DNA of 64,000 bases from Massilia rhizosphaerae (GCF_016093545.1 NZ_JADKYX010000014.1:62001-126000), one strand, 5' to 3'. Positions 41,852 to 51,293 are shown, numbered from the stretch's first letter. A program made the numbers and translations. Notes: generated from the letters alone by a model not told the origin.

Positions 41852-44380
41852 TCAGCGCGTGCCGGCCCGGCCCGGACGGCGGATCGCGTTCACCCCTTCG
41901 AACCAGGCGACGGCGAGCAGCGACGCGCCGGCGGCGGCGGCCAGCATCCGGACCGGCGGCAATGCGAACGCGAACAGCCGCGCGACCTCCGGGATGGCGA
42001 GCACGACCGCGAGCAGGATCGACGTCGCGATGGCCATCCAGTCGAAGTAGCGATTGGGCGCGCGCTTCATCCGCCACGGCGCCGCGTCCCAGCGGCGGTT
42101 CGCGTAGATGAGCCCGATGTTGGACAGGACCAGCACCGCGAACGTCATGGCGCGCGCGACGTCGGCCGAATGCGCCGCACGGCTGCTCCACACGTAGACG
42201 CCGCACAGCAGGGCCAGCAATCCCGCGCCCTGCGCCAGTCCCCTGGCCAGGACGGCGGTGTCGAACAGGCGGTCGTCGGGGCGGCGCGGCTTGCCGCGCA
42301 TCGTGTCCCGTTCCGGTTCCTCGGCCTCGAACACGAGCGAGCAGCTCGGGTCGATGATCAGCTGCAGGAACAGGATATGCGCCGGCATGAGTATCAGGGG
42401 CCATCCCAGCAGGACCGGGAGAATCGACAGCCCGACGATCGGCACGTGCACCGCGACGACGAACGTGATGGCCTTGCGCAGGTTGGCGAAGATGCGCCGG
42501 CCGTAACGCACCGCCGTGACGAGCGACGTGAAATCGTCCTTGAGCAGCACCAGGCCGGCCGCCTCGCGCGCGACGTCGGTCCCGCGTCCGCCCATCGCCA
42601 CGCCGATGTGGGCGGCCTTCAGCGCCGGCGCGTCGTTGACGCCGTCGCCGGTCATCGCGACGATGTCGCCCTGGCGCCGGAACGCCTGCACCAGCCGCAG
42701 CTTGTGCTCGGGTTGGACGCGGCAGAAGATGTCGGTGGTCGCCAGCCGCGTCGCCAGCGCGTCGTCGTCCAGCGCGGCCAGTTCGGGGCCGGTCATCGGA
42801 TTCCCGTCCGCCGCCAGGCCGGCCTGGCGGGCGATCGACAGGGCGGTACTCGGGTGGTCGCCCGTGATCATCACGACGCGGATGCCCGCCGCGCGGCACT
42901 CGGCGATGGCATGCGGCACGTCGGGCCGCACCGGATCTTCCAGGCCGACGAGGCCGAGGAACCGGAAATCGAAATCGTGCTGGCTCGCCGGCAGATCCCG
43001 CGCCGGGAAGACCGCACGCGCCACCCCGATGACGCGCATGCCGCCGGCGGCCATGCGCGCCACCTGTGCGGCGATCCGCTCGCCCTGCGCGGCGTCCAGG
43101 TGGCACAAGTCGACGATCGCTTCCGGCGCCCCCTTGGCGGCGATCATGCGCGTGGCGGTATCGGGCGATTGCCACACGCGCGACATCGCCAGCATGTCGC
43201 GCGAGAGCGGGTAGTCGTCGACGAGGGCCCAATCCCCGTGCAGGTGTTCGGAATCGGCCAGCAGCCGTTGGCCGGCGTCGACGATGGCCGTCTCCATCGG
43301 ATCGAATGCGCGGCGGTGGCTGGCCAGCACGGCGTATTCAAGCAGGCCGTGAAACGCTTCCGGGAACATGGCGTCCGCCGTTGCCGCGACATCGTATTGC
43401 GCGCCATCGCACCAGAGTTGACGGACGACCATGTGATTGGTCGTCAAGGTGCCGGTCTTGTCGACGCAGAGGACCGTCGTGGCCCCGAGCAGTTCGACGG
43501 CCGGGACGTTTCTCGCCAAGACGTTTTCGCGGGACAGGCGCCAGGCGCCGAGTCCGAGGAACAGCGTCAGGACGACCGGCAATTCCTCGGGGATGATCGC
43601 CATGGCGAGCGTCAGGCCGGCCAGCAGGGCATGCAGCCAGTCGCCGCGCAGCAAGCCGTAGCCGAGCGCCAGCAGCGCCGCCAATGCGAGACCCGCCAGC
43701 GCCACGACTTTCACGATGTGCCGCGTTTCGGTTTGGATGGGCGTGCTTTCTCCACCCAGGTTCGCGAGGGACTTGCCGATCCTGCCCAGGGCGCTGCGTT
43801 CGCCGGTGGCGACGACCTCGCCGCGCGCGGTGCCTTGCGTCACCAGGGTTCCCGAGAAGACGCTGCCGCCGGCATCGTCGCCTGGCGCCGCGTGCTTGGC
43901 GACCGGCGCGGACTCCCCGGTCAGCATCGACTCGTCGACCATCAGGTTCGACGATTCGTGCAACCGGATATCGGCCGGCACGCGGTCGCCTTCGGCCAGG
44001 AGGACCGTGTCGCCGCGCACCAGCTCGCGCCCGGGAATCCTGCGCGGCCGGCCGTTGCGCACGACCAGGGCGCGGGGGCTCGAGAGATCGCGCAATGCGT
44101 CGAGCGACCGCTCGGCGCGGCGCTCCTGGAAGAAGGTGATGCCCATCACGACGAACACGAAGCCCAGCAGCATCAACGCTTCCTGCCGGTCCCCGAGCAG
44201 CATGTAGATGGCGCCGCAGGCCACCAGCAACAGGAACATGGGCTCGAGCACGATATCCCGCAGCAGGCGCAGCATGCTGCGCGGCCGCGATGCCGGCAGT
44301 TCGTTGGGGCCGTCCTGGCGCAGCCGCCGTGCCGCCTCCTCGTCGTCAAGGCCGGGGCGCTGGCCGGGCAATGTGTCCAT
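41852..44380 (-). CDS. P2-type cation-transporting ATPase
   Basis: The 842-residue protein has all P-type ATPase landmarks: an N-terminal cation-ATPase domain, the actuator motif LTGES, the phosphorylation site CVDKTGTLTTNH, the KGAPE nucleotide-binding motif and the hinge MTGDGVNDAPALK. Membrane helix 4 reads AIIPEELPVVLTLFL, close to the PEGLP motif of Ca2+ pumps but with Glu-Leu. It is likely a divalent-cation or proton pump of the P2 group; the ion cannot be set from sequence reading. It is convergent with cydX. Confidence 0.9.
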   Translation of the reverse strand: MDTLPGQRPGLDDEEAARRLRQDGPNELPASRPRSMLRLLRDIVLEPMFLLLVACGAIYMLLGDRQEALMLLGFVFVVMGITFFQERRAERSLDALRDLSSPRALVVRNGRPRRIPGRELVRGDTVLLAEGDRVPADIRLHESSNLMVDESMLTGESAPVAKHAAPGDDAGGSVFSGTLVTQGTARGEVVATGERSALGRIGKSLANLGGESTPIQTETRHIVKVVALAGLALAALLALGYGLLRGDWLHALLAGLTLAMAIIPEELPVVLTLFLGLGAWRLSRENVLARNVPAVELLGATTVLCVDKTGTLTTNHMVVRQLWCDGAQYDVAATADAMFPEAFHGLLEYAVLASHRRAFDPMETAIVDAGQRLLADSEHLHGDWALVDDYPLSRDMLAMSRVWQSPDTATRMIAAKGAPEAIVDLCHLDAAQGERIAAQVARMAAGGMRVIGVARAVFPARDLPASQHDFDFRFLGLVGLEDPVRPDVPHAIAECRAAGIRVVMITGDHPSTALSIARQAGLAADGNPMTGPELAALDDDALATRLATTDIFCRVQPEHKLRLVQAFRRQGDIVAMTGDGVNDAPALKAAHIGVAMGGRGTDVAREAAGLVLLKDDFTSLVTAVRYGRRIFANLRKAITFVVAVHVPIVGLSILPVLLGWPLILMPAHILFLQLIIDPSCSLVFEAEEPERDTMRGKPRRPDDRLFDTAVLARGLAQGAGLLALLCGVYVWSSRAAHSADVARAMTFAVLVLSNIGLIYANRRWDAAPWRMKRAPNRYFDWMAIATSILLAVVLAIPEVARLFAFALPPVRMLAAAAGASLLAVAWFEGVNAIRRPGRAGTR

Positions 44381-44567
44381 CTACTCGCTCCGCATGCATG
44401 TCGGCTCCTTGCGTGGTGCATTCGACGATAGCATCTTCTCCGCACGCACGGTGTCGCATAGAATCTACTCGAATACATTATATCTTTTGACGATATATAA
44501 TTCGATATACAATTGGCGAAAAGCCGAGCCTCGGCTGGACACGCCTTGGGAGAGGGGAGACAACATC
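44381..44567. promoter_or_regulatory. Divergent control region between the ATPase and cytochrome genes
   Basis: Bases 44460-44515 are sharply AT-rich within GC-rich surroundings. They contain TTGACG followed by TATAAT- and TATACAAT-like sequences with irregular spacing, and an imperfect inverted repeat of ATTATATC/GATATAAT type. Promoters for one or both flanking genes probably lie here. Confidence 0.45.
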
Positions 44568-45236
44568 ATGCGACGACGCTTCAGGAAGTTCACACCGGTG
44601 TGGACAGGAATGGCCGTGCTGGCACTGTCGGGGCCCTTGACGCCGGCATTGGCCCAGATGAAGGGCGACGGTGCCGCGATTGCGGCCAAGGGAACGCCTG
44701 CGGGCGCGCTGGCCTGCATGACGTGCCACGGCACCCAGGGCGAAGGCAACGCGGCGGCCGGGTTTCCCCGGCTGGCAGGCTTGCCCGCCCAGTATCTGGC
44801 CGCGCAACTCGACAGCTTTGCGGCGGACAAGCGCCAGAACCCGATCATGGGGCCGATCGCCAAGCAACTCGATGCGGCGCAGCGCCAGGCCGTCGCGGGT
44901 TACTACGGCGCGCTCGCGCCGGTTGCCGCGCCCGCGTCGCCGGAAGGCGGGGCGCTGCGACAGACCGATACCGGCGCGTGGCTGGCGCTGCGCGGGCGCT
45001 GGGACCACGACCTGCCGGCCTGCGTGCAATGTCATGGACCGGGCGGCACCGGCGTCGGGGCGGCCTTTCCCGCGCTCGCCGGACAGTCGAGCGCCTATAT
45101 CGCGGCCCAGCTGCACGCGTTCAAGAACGGCACGCGGCCGGGCGGTCCGCAGGACCTGATGAAGGCCGTCGCCGGCAAGCTGTCGGACGGCGACATCACG
45201 GCGGTATCCAATTACTTCGGCGGGGCCAAACCATGA
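44568..45236 (+). CDS. tsdB: Di-haem cytochrome c, TsdB-like electron acceptor
   Basis: The ATG at 44568 has GAGGGGAGAC upstream and gives 222 residues with a signal peptide (cleavage near ALAQ). There are two haem-binding motifs, C50-MTC-H54 and C152-VQC-H156. The two halves are similar (LAGLPAQYLAAQLDSF and LAGQSSAYIAAQLHAF), as in cytochrome c4. It overlaps the next gene by 4 bases. Pairing with a TsdA-like enzyme suggests the TsdB role; a general c4-type cytochrome is the alternative. Confidence 0.8.
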   Translation: MRRRFRKFTPVWTGMAVLALSGPLTPALAQMKGDGAAIAAKGTPAGALACMTCHGTQGEGNAAAGFPRLAGLPAQYLAAQLDSFAADKRQNPIMGPIAKQLDAAQRQAVAGYYGALAPVAAPASPEGGALRQTDTGAWLALRGRWDHDLPACVQCHGPGGTGVGAAFPALAGQSSAYIAAQLHAFKNGTRPGGPQDLMKAVAGKLSDGDITAVSNYFGGAKP

Positions 45237-46120
45237 AAACGTTCGTACTTTCCCTGATGGCGGCGACCGCGCTGGCCGGCGCCTCGATTGCCGCCGATGC
45301 GGCGGCCCAGGCCAAGGCCGAAGCCAAGCCGGTCCCGTTCACGCCGCCCGCCGCCGACAGCATCCCGGACGACGAGTTCGGCAAAGTGGTCAGGCGAGGG
45401 GAGCAAATCTTCGTCAACACGCAGGAGAATGCCCGCAAGTACGTCGGCAACAGCCTCAATTGCGTCAATTGCCACCTGGACGCCGGACGCAAGGCCAATG
45501 CCAGCCCGTTGTGGGCGGCCTACGTCGCCTATCCGGCCTACCGCAGCAAGAACAAGCACGTGAACACGTTCGCCGAGCGCTTGCAGGGCTGCTTCAAGTT
45601 CAGCATGAACGGCAAGGCGCCGGCGGCCGACGACGAAGTCCTGGTCGCACTCGAGACCTATGCCTACTGGCTTGCCACCGGCGCGCCGGTCCGGCAGGCC
45701 GTGGCGGGACGCGGTTATCCGAGCGTGCCGAAGCCCGCGCAGGCGCCCGACTATGCGCGCGGCCAGAAGCTCTACGCCCAGCACTGCGCGCTGTGCCACG
45801 GCGCGAACGGCGAAGGGCAGGCGAGCGGCGGCAAGACCGCCTTTCCGCCGCTGTGGGGACCGAAGTCGTTCAACTGGGGTGCCGGCATGCATGACGTCAA
45901 GAACGCCGCGGCCTTCATCAAGGCCAATATGCCGCTCGGCCTGGGCGGCACCCTCAGCGACCAGGAAGCCTGGGACGTGGCCATGTTCATGGACAGCCAC
46001 GAGCGGCCCCAGGATCCGCGCTTTGCCGGCTCGGTGGCGGAAACCCGCAAGAAATTCCACGACGAGCCGACCTCGATGTATGGCATGACCGTGAACGGAC
46101 ACGTTCTCGGCAGCAAATAG
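45233..46120 (+). CDS. tsdA: Thiosulfate dehydrogenase-like di-haem cytochrome TsdA
   Basis: The 295-residue periplasmic protein has a signal peptide and haem motifs C77-VNC-H81 and C185-ALC-H189. The segment between them (ASPLWAAYVAYPAYRSKNK, FAERLQGCFKFSMNGKAP) resembles TsdA. C120 is a candidate for the unusual cysteine haem ligand of that family. TsdA joins two thiosulfates to make tetrathionate. Sulfur metabolism genes lie just upstream, which supports the call. Confidence 0.8.
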   Translation: MKTFVLSLMAATALAGASIAADAAAQAKAEAKPVPFTPPAADSIPDDEFGKVVRRGEQIFVNTQENARKYVGNSLNCVNCHLDAGRKANASPLWAAYVAYPAYRSKNKHVNTFAERLQGCFKFSMNGKAPAADDEVLVALETYAYWLATGAPVRQAVAGRGYPSVPKPAQAPDYARGQKLYAQHCALCHGANGEGQASGGKTAFPPLWGPKSFNWGAGMHDVKNAAAFIKANMPLGLGGTLSDQEAWDVAMFMDSHERPQDPRFAGSVAETRKKFHDEPTSMYGMTVNGHVLGSK

Positions 46121-46128
46121 GAGGACAT

Positions 46129-46521
46129 ATGACTCAGCGATATGGCTACGGCAAGACGGTACGGTGCGGCTTCGACGAGGCGGTGAATCTGGTCATCGAG
46201 GCGCTGCAACGGGAAGGCTTCGGCGTCCTCAGCGACATCGACGTCGCCGCGACCCTGAAGAAGAAACTCGGGGCGGACATGCCGCCTTACCGCATCCTCG
46301 GCGCCTGCAACCCGCCGCTGGCGCAACGGGCGATCGCGGCCGAGCCGTCGATCGGGTTGCTCCTGCCTTGCAATGTGCTCGTGCGGCAGGACCCGGCGGG
46401 TGCCGTGCACGTCGAGGTGATGAACACCGAGACGGTCCTGCAACTGGTCGACAAGCCGGAGATCGCGGCGCTGGCCACGGAGGTACGCGAGCGTCTCGAC
46501 AGGGTGCTTCGCGCGATCTGA
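46129..46521 (+). CDS. DUF302 domain protein
   Basis: The 130-residue protein matches DUF302 over its length: GFDEAVNLVIEALQREGFGV, ADMPPYRILGACNPPLAQRA and SIGLLLPCNVLVRQD. It has no signal peptide. Its function is unknown, but such proteins often accompany sulfur- or redox-related genes. It starts 8 bases after tsdA with an AGGAG site, so it is probably in the same operon. Confidence 0.85.
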   Translation: MTQRYGYGKTVRCGFDEAVNLVIEALQREGFGVLSDIDVAATLKKKLGADMPPYRILGACNPPLAQRAIAAEPSIGLLLPCNVLVRQDPAGAVHVEVMNTETVLQLVDKPEIAALATEVRERLDRVLRAI

Positions 46522-46524
46522 GCC

Positions 46525-46555
46525 GGACGACGCCGGACCGGATCGCGCGTCGTCC
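46525..46555. terminator. Hairpin between convergent genes
   Basis: GGACGACGC (46525-46533) pairs perfectly with GCGTCGTCC (46547-46555), leaving a 13-base loop. It lies between the DUF302 stop and the oxidoreductase stop. There is no clear U-tract, so it may be a weak or factor-aided bidirectional terminator. Confidence 0.45.
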
Positions 46556-46558
46556 GCG

Positions 46559-47560
46559 TCAGGCGATCGAGACCACCAGCTTGCCGCTCGCCTTGCCGTC
46601 CACGAGGTCGCGATGGGCGGCGTTCGCGTCGGCCAGGGCGTACTCGGTGGGATCGACGCGCACCGTGATCTTGCCGGCTTCGACGAGGCGAGTGGCTTCG
46701 CGCAGGATGGCTCCGTGGGCGGCGCGCCCCTTGCCGCGGATGAGCGGCAGCAGGGTGAACACGCCGGAATAGGTCGCCGCCCGGAAGGACAGCGGGGCCA
46801 GCGCATGCGTGCCCCATCCCAGGCAGCTGACCACGTGGCCCCCGTACAGGCGCGCGGCGCGGAACGACGCATCCAGGGTCGCGCCGCCGACGGTGTCGTA
46901 GACGATGTCGAATCCTTCGCCATCGGTGTAGCGGTCGACGTAGTCGTCCACGCTGCTGGCCCTGAAATCGATGGCGGTCGCGCCGTAGCCTTCGATGGCG
47001 CTGCGCTGGCGCGCTTCGCCGGTCGCGTAGACCTCGGCGCCGAACGCCCGCGCGATCTGCACCGCGATGTGGCCGACGCCGCCGGCGCCGCCGTGCACGA
47101 GCACCTTCGCGCCCGCCCCGACCTGGGCGCGGTCGACCAGGCCTTCCCAGGCCGTGATGAAGACCAGGGGCAGGGCGGCCGCTGCGCGCATCGACATGTT
47201 CCGCGGCTTGTGGGCCAGCAGGTCGGCGTCGACGGCGGCGTACTGGGCCAGGGAGCCCTGCACGCCGGCGATCCCGCCGGTCATGCCGTAGACCTCATCG
47301 CCCGGGCGGAATCCGGCGACGCCCGCGCCGACCGCTTCCACGACGCCGGCCATGTCGATGCCGAGGATCGCGGGGAGGACGGCGCGTGCGTGATCGGCCT
47401 TGCCCGCCGCGATCTTCGTGTCCAGCGGGTTCACGCCGCTCGCTGCGATCCGGACCAGGACCTGGCCGGGACCCGCCACGGGGCGGTCGATTTCGGCCAG
47501 GACCATCGGCTCGCCGAAGGCGCGCAGGACGACTGCTTGCATGGTTGTTGCGGTATTCAT
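46559..47560 (-). CDS. Zinc-independent MDR / quinone oxidoreductase-like protein
   Basis: The ATG at 47560 has AGGAGTGATC upstream and gives 333 residues; in-frame starts further up run into the intergenic region. The protein shows the medium-chain reductase fold: QVLVRIAASGVNPLDTKIAA, LPAILGIDMAGVVEAVGAGV and the NADP-binding motif KVLVHGGAGGVGHIAVQIAR. It lacks the structural-zinc cysteine cluster, as in quinone oxidoreductases. It is divergent from a LysR gene that probably controls it. The substrate is unknown. Confidence 0.87.
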   Translation of the reverse strand: MNTATTMQAVVLRAFGEPMVLAEIDRPVAGPGQVLVRIAASGVNPLDTKIAAGKADHARAVLPAILGIDMAGVVEAVGAGVAGFRPGDEVYGMTGGIAGVQGSLAQYAAVDADLLAHKPRNMSMRAAAALPLVFITAWEGLVDRAQVGAGAKVLVHGGAGGVGHIAVQIARAFGAEVYATGEARQRSAIEGYGATAIDFRASSVDDYVDRYTDGEGFDIVYDTVGGATLDASFRAARLYGGHVVSCLGWGTHALAPLSFRAATYSGVFTLLPLIRGKGRAAHGAILREATRLVEAGKITVRVDPTEYALADANAAHRDLVDGKASGKLVVSIA

Positions 47561-47638
47561 GATCACTCCTTTCAATCGGTGTGACCCAGTGTAGGGGCCT
47601 TGCGCGTCCGGAAAAACCGGGCAGTCGGCGATGCAGTA

Positions 47639-47652
47639 TTCCGGATTCGGAA
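47639..47652. promoter_or_regulatory. LysR T-N11-A box
   Basis: TTCCG-GATT-CGGAA is a perfect 5-bp inverted repeat that fits T-N11-A. It lies between the divergent oxidoreductase and LysR genes. A TACAAT -10-like hexamer at 47671-47676 faces the LysR gene, so bound regulator could control both directions. Confidence 0.6.
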
Positions 47653-47711
47653 ACAATCGACATCCGCTGCTACAATGCCCGGCCATCGTGACACGACTTG
47701 GGATGAACAGC

Positions 47712-48638
47712 ATGGATCGCCTGGATGCGTTGAAAGTCTTCTGCAGTGTCGTCGACGCGGGCGGGTTCAGGCGCGCCGCCGACCGCCTCGGCATATCCAC
47801 GACGTCGGTGACGAACCAGGTGGCGGCGCTGGAAGCGCGCTTTCGCGTGAAACTGCTGCACCGGACCACGCGCAGCATGTCCGTCACCGACGAGGGACGG
47901 CAGTGTTACGAAAGCGCCATGCGCCTGCTGGCGGACATGAACGAGCTGGAAGACGTCCTGCGCCACTCCACCGCGGCCCCGAGCGGCCTGTTGCGGGTCG
48001 ACATGCCCGGCATCATCGGCACGCAGATCGTCTCCCCGGCGCTGCCGGGCTTTCTGCGCAACTACCCGGAAGTCACGGTGCGCATGAGCGCCAACGACCG
48101 GCTGGTCGACATGGTGGAAGAAGGCATCGACGTGCTGGTCAGGATCGGGAACCTGGCCGACTCCCGTCTCGTGGCCCAGACCCTGGCCGGCACGCGCTAC
48201 GTCTGCTGCGCGGCGCCGGATTACCTGGCGCGGCGCGGCCGGCCCCAGTCGCCGGAAGACCTGGACCACTTCGACTGCCTGAATTTCCTCTACCCGAAGT
48301 CGCGCCGGGTCCGGCCCTGGTATTTCCAGCGCGACGCCCAGGTCACCTCGCTCGCGCCGCGCGGCATCTTCGTCTCCGACCACGTCGAAAGCTTGATCGG
48401 GGCAGCGGTGGCGGGTGGCGGCATCATCCAGGTGCTGTCGATCTCTGTGCAGGACCGGATCCGACGCGGCGCCCTGGTGCCGCTGTTGACCGAATGGACG
48501 GCGCCGGGCCCCGACGTGGCGGTGCTGTTCCAGCAGCGGCACCTGCGCGCCGCCAAGGTGAAGGTGTTCGTCGAGTTCCTGCACGCGGTCTTCCGGATGC
48601 GCTGCCGCGATCAGCCCGCGCGCCAGGAAATGATATAA
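47712..48638 (+). CDS. LysR-family transcriptional regulator
   Basis: The start MDRLDALKVFCSVVDAGGF is the usual LysR beginning; an in-frame ATG 9 bases earlier is also possible. The helix-turn-helix (FRRAADRLGISTTSVTNQVA) is followed by a LysR substrate domain (about residues 90-295). The protein has 308 residues. It is divergent from the oxidoreductase at 46559-47560, and the effector is unknown. Confidence 0.92.
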   Translation: MDRLDALKVFCSVVDAGGFRRAADRLGISTTSVTNQVAALEARFRVKLLHRTTRSMSVTDEGRQCYESAMRLLADMNELEDVLRHSTAAPSGLLRVDMPGIIGTQIVSPALPGFLRNYPEVTVRMSANDRLVDMVEEGIDVLVRIGNLADSRLVAQTLAGTRYVCCAAPDYLARRGRPQSPEDLDHFDCLNFLYPKSRRVRPWYFQRDAQVTSLAPRGIFVSDHVESLIGAAVAGGGIIQVLSISVQDRIRRGALVPLLTEWTAPGPDVAVLFQQRHLRAAKVKVFVEFLHAVFRMRCRDQPARQEMI

Positions 48639-48668
48639 ACGCGAATACCGACCGATCAGGAGACCAGT

Positions 48669-51161
48669 ATGCAGGACCACGTCCTCAAGCAGGGCATCGC
48701 CGCCGTCGCGCTGGCGCTGTCCGTTCTCGCCGCCGCGCCGGCCCAGGCGCAGCCGGCGACCATCGGCGCCCAGGACGACGGCATGATTGTGCGCCAGGGC
48801 AGCCTGCGCATCCGCGTGCGCGCCCTCACGGACGACATCCTGCGCGTGACGATGGGCGCGGCGGGCACGCTGCCGGAAGACGCCAGCTGGGCCGTGCCGG
48901 CCGACGTGCGCGCACGCCACGTGCACGTGCAGGCGAGTCCGACCGGGTTCGCCACGCGCACGCTGCGCGTCGACCTGCGCGACGGCCGGCTCGTGGTGAG
49001 CGACCTGGCCGGCAAGGTCATCTCGGCCGACGCCATCGATCCCGTCAAGGTCGACGGCCACGCGTTCACGCTGCGCAAGCAGATGCCGCAGGCCGAGCAT
49101 TATTTCGGCCTCGGCGACAAGACCGGTGGCCTGGACCGGCGCGGCAAGAGCTTCGTCGACTGGAACACGGACGCATTCGGCTTCGGCTCGGCCGACGACC
49201 CGATCTATAAATCGATCCCGTTCTTCATCGGCGTCGGCGGCGCCGGGGGCAGCTACGGCGTCTTCCTCGACAACACGTACCGCAGCTGGTTCGACTTCGG
49301 CCACCGCGAGGACGGCGTGCTGGCATTCGGCGCGCCGGACGGTCCGATCGACTACTACCTGATCCACGGCCCGTCGACGGCCGAGGTGGTGCGCCGCTAC
49401 ACCGACCTGACGGGCAAGGCGCCGCTGGTCCCGCGCTGGGCCCTGGGCTACCAGCAGTCGCGCTACAGCTATATGTCGGCGGACGAATTGCGCGGCGTCG
49501 TCGCGCGGCTGCGCGCCGAACGCGTGCCCACCGACGTCGTCTGGCTCGACATCGACTGGCAGGACCGCAACCGGCCGTTCACCGTCGACAAGAAAGCGTT
49601 CCCCGACATGCCGGGCCTGATCCGCGACCTGGGCCGCCAGGGCATCAAGCTGATCACGATCACCGACCTGCACGTGGCCAAGGTGGAGCAGGGCTATGCG
49701 CCCTACACCAGCGGCGCACAGGGCGACCATTTCGTGAAGAACGCGGACGGCACGACGTATGTCGCGCCGGTGTGGCCCGGCCCGTCCGTGTTCCCCGACT
49801 TCACGCGGGCGGCCACGCGCGACTGGTGGGGTGGCCTGTTCAAGGAGCAGGTGCGGTGGGGCGTGGCCGGGTCGTGGAACGACATGAACGAGCCGGCCAT
49901 CTTCAATACGCCGACCAAGACCATGCCGCTGGACACGCGCCACCGCATCGACTCCGACGATTTCGCGCCGCGCACCGCCGACCACCGCGAGATCCACAAC
50001 GTGTACGGCATGCAGAACACGCGCGCCACCTACGACGGGCTGCGCAAGCTGGCGCCGGGCGAGCGCGCCGTCGTGATGACGCGCGCCAGCTATGCAGGCG
50101 GCCAGCGCTATGCCGTCACCTGGACCGGCGACAACAGCGCCACCTGGGACCACCTGAAGTTGTCGGTCCAGCAGATCATCAACCTGGGCCTGTCCGGCTT
50201 TTCGTACGGCGCGGCCGACGTCAGCGGCTTCACGGGCGGACCGGCCCCGGACCTGCTCACGCGCTGGTTCGAGATCGGCGCGTTCTACCCGCTGTTCCGC
50301 GACCACTCGGCCAAGGGCACGCCGCGCGTGGAACCGTGGGTCGACGGCCCCAAGCACCTGGCGATCCGCCGCAGGTACGTGGAGGAGCGCTACAAGCTGA
50401 TGCCCTACCTGTACGCGCTGGCCGAGCAGAACGCACGCACCGGCGACCCGATCCTGCGGCCCGTGTTCTACGACTACCCGTCGGCGCTGAACCTGTCGTG
50501 CGACCAATCGTGGACGTTCACGCTGGGCCGCGCGCTGCTCGTGTCGCCGCCGCCGCATCCCGAATCGCCCCAGTCCTACCGCACCTGCCTGCCGGAAGGC
50601 GGCTGGTTCGATTACTGGACGGGACTGCCGGTCGGCCAGCCGGCGCCGGCCGCGCAGGACCAGGTGATCCAGTCCGCCACCCAGGCCACGGGCGAGGCGC
50701 ACGGCGGCGGTTCGTTCGTGACCGAGACGGTGCGCCTCGCGCACCTGCCCGTGTACGTGCGGGCGGGCACGATCCTGCCGCGCCAGAACGTCGTGCAGTC
50801 CACGGCCGACACGCCGCGCGGCCCGCTGATGCTGGACGTGTACCCGGGCCCCGACTGCACCGACGAGCTGTATCTCGACGACGGCCATTCGATGGACTTC
50901 GAGAAGGGCGGCTACCTGCGCCAGGCGGTGAGCTGCACGGTGCGGCCGGACGGCGTCGCCATCGAGTTCGGCCCGCGCGAGGGCCGCTTCGCCCCGTGGT
51001 GGCGCCGGCTGGCCATCACCGTGCACGGCTGGCAGGGCAAGGCCGACGTGCGCGCCGGCGGGCAGGCGCTGGCGGGCCGCGTCGATCCGGCCAGGCGCAC
51101 GGTGAGCTTCATGCTGGACGATGCGGCGCACCCCGCGACGGTGGTGGTGCGGCGGCAGTGA
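48669..51161 (+). CDS. Secreted GH31 alpha-glycosidase
   Basis: The 830-residue protein has a signal peptide (AVALALSVLAAAPAQAQ). The GH31 catalytic nucleophile is D405 in GSWNDMNEP, and D488 in YAVTWTGDNSATW is the likely acid/base. The barrel motifs VVWLDIDWQD and GFSYGAADVSGFTGG are present, and a beta-sandwich domain ends the protein. It should release alpha-linked glucose or xylose from oligosaccharides. Alpha-xylosidase activity would fit the GH74 gene in the window, but sequence reading cannot decide this. Confidence 0.92.
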   Translation: MQDHVLKQGIAAVALALSVLAAAPAQAQPATIGAQDDGMIVRQGSLRIRVRALTDDILRVTMGAAGTLPEDASWAVPADVRARHVHVQASPTGFATRTLRVDLRDGRLVVSDLAGKVISADAIDPVKVDGHAFTLRKQMPQAEHYFGLGDKTGGLDRRGKSFVDWNTDAFGFGSADDPIYKSIPFFIGVGGAGGSYGVFLDNTYRSWFDFGHREDGVLAFGAPDGPIDYYLIHGPSTAEVVRRYTDLTGKAPLVPRWALGYQQSRYSYMSADELRGVVARLRAERVPTDVVWLDIDWQDRNRPFTVDKKAFPDMPGLIRDLGRQGIKLITITDLHVAKVEQGYAPYTSGAQGDHFVKNADGTTYVAPVWPGPSVFPDFTRAATRDWWGGLFKEQVRWGVAGSWNDMNEPAIFNTPTKTMPLDTRHRIDSDDFAPRTADHREIHNVYGMQNTRATYDGLRKLAPGERAVVMTRASYAGGQRYAVTWTGDNSATWDHLKLSVQQIINLGLSGFSYGAADVSGFTGGPAPDLLTRWFEIGAFYPLFRDHSAKGTPRVEPWVDGPKHLAIRRRYVEERYKLMPYLYALAEQNARTGDPILRPVFYDYPSALNLSCDQSWTFTLGRALLVSPPPHPESPQSYRTCLPEGGWFDYWTGLPVGQPAPAAQDQVIQSATQATGEAHGGGSFVTETVRLAHLPVYVRAGTILPRQNVVQSTADTPRGPLMLDVYPGPDCTDELYLDDGHSMDFEKGGYLRQAVSCTVRPDGVAIEFGPREGRFAPWWRRLAITVHGWQGKADVRAGGQALAGRVDPARRTVSFMLDDAAHPATVVVRRQ

Positions 51162-51293
51162 CAGGACAGGCCGCGCCCGAATGTTGCAGCCAACGGATAA
51201 GCGTGCGGGATTGGGATAGCCGCGAAGGATCGTGATCGAGAGAATCCGTATGTACAGGCCGTTTTTTGGCATGTCAACTTTGCGGATTGCTCG

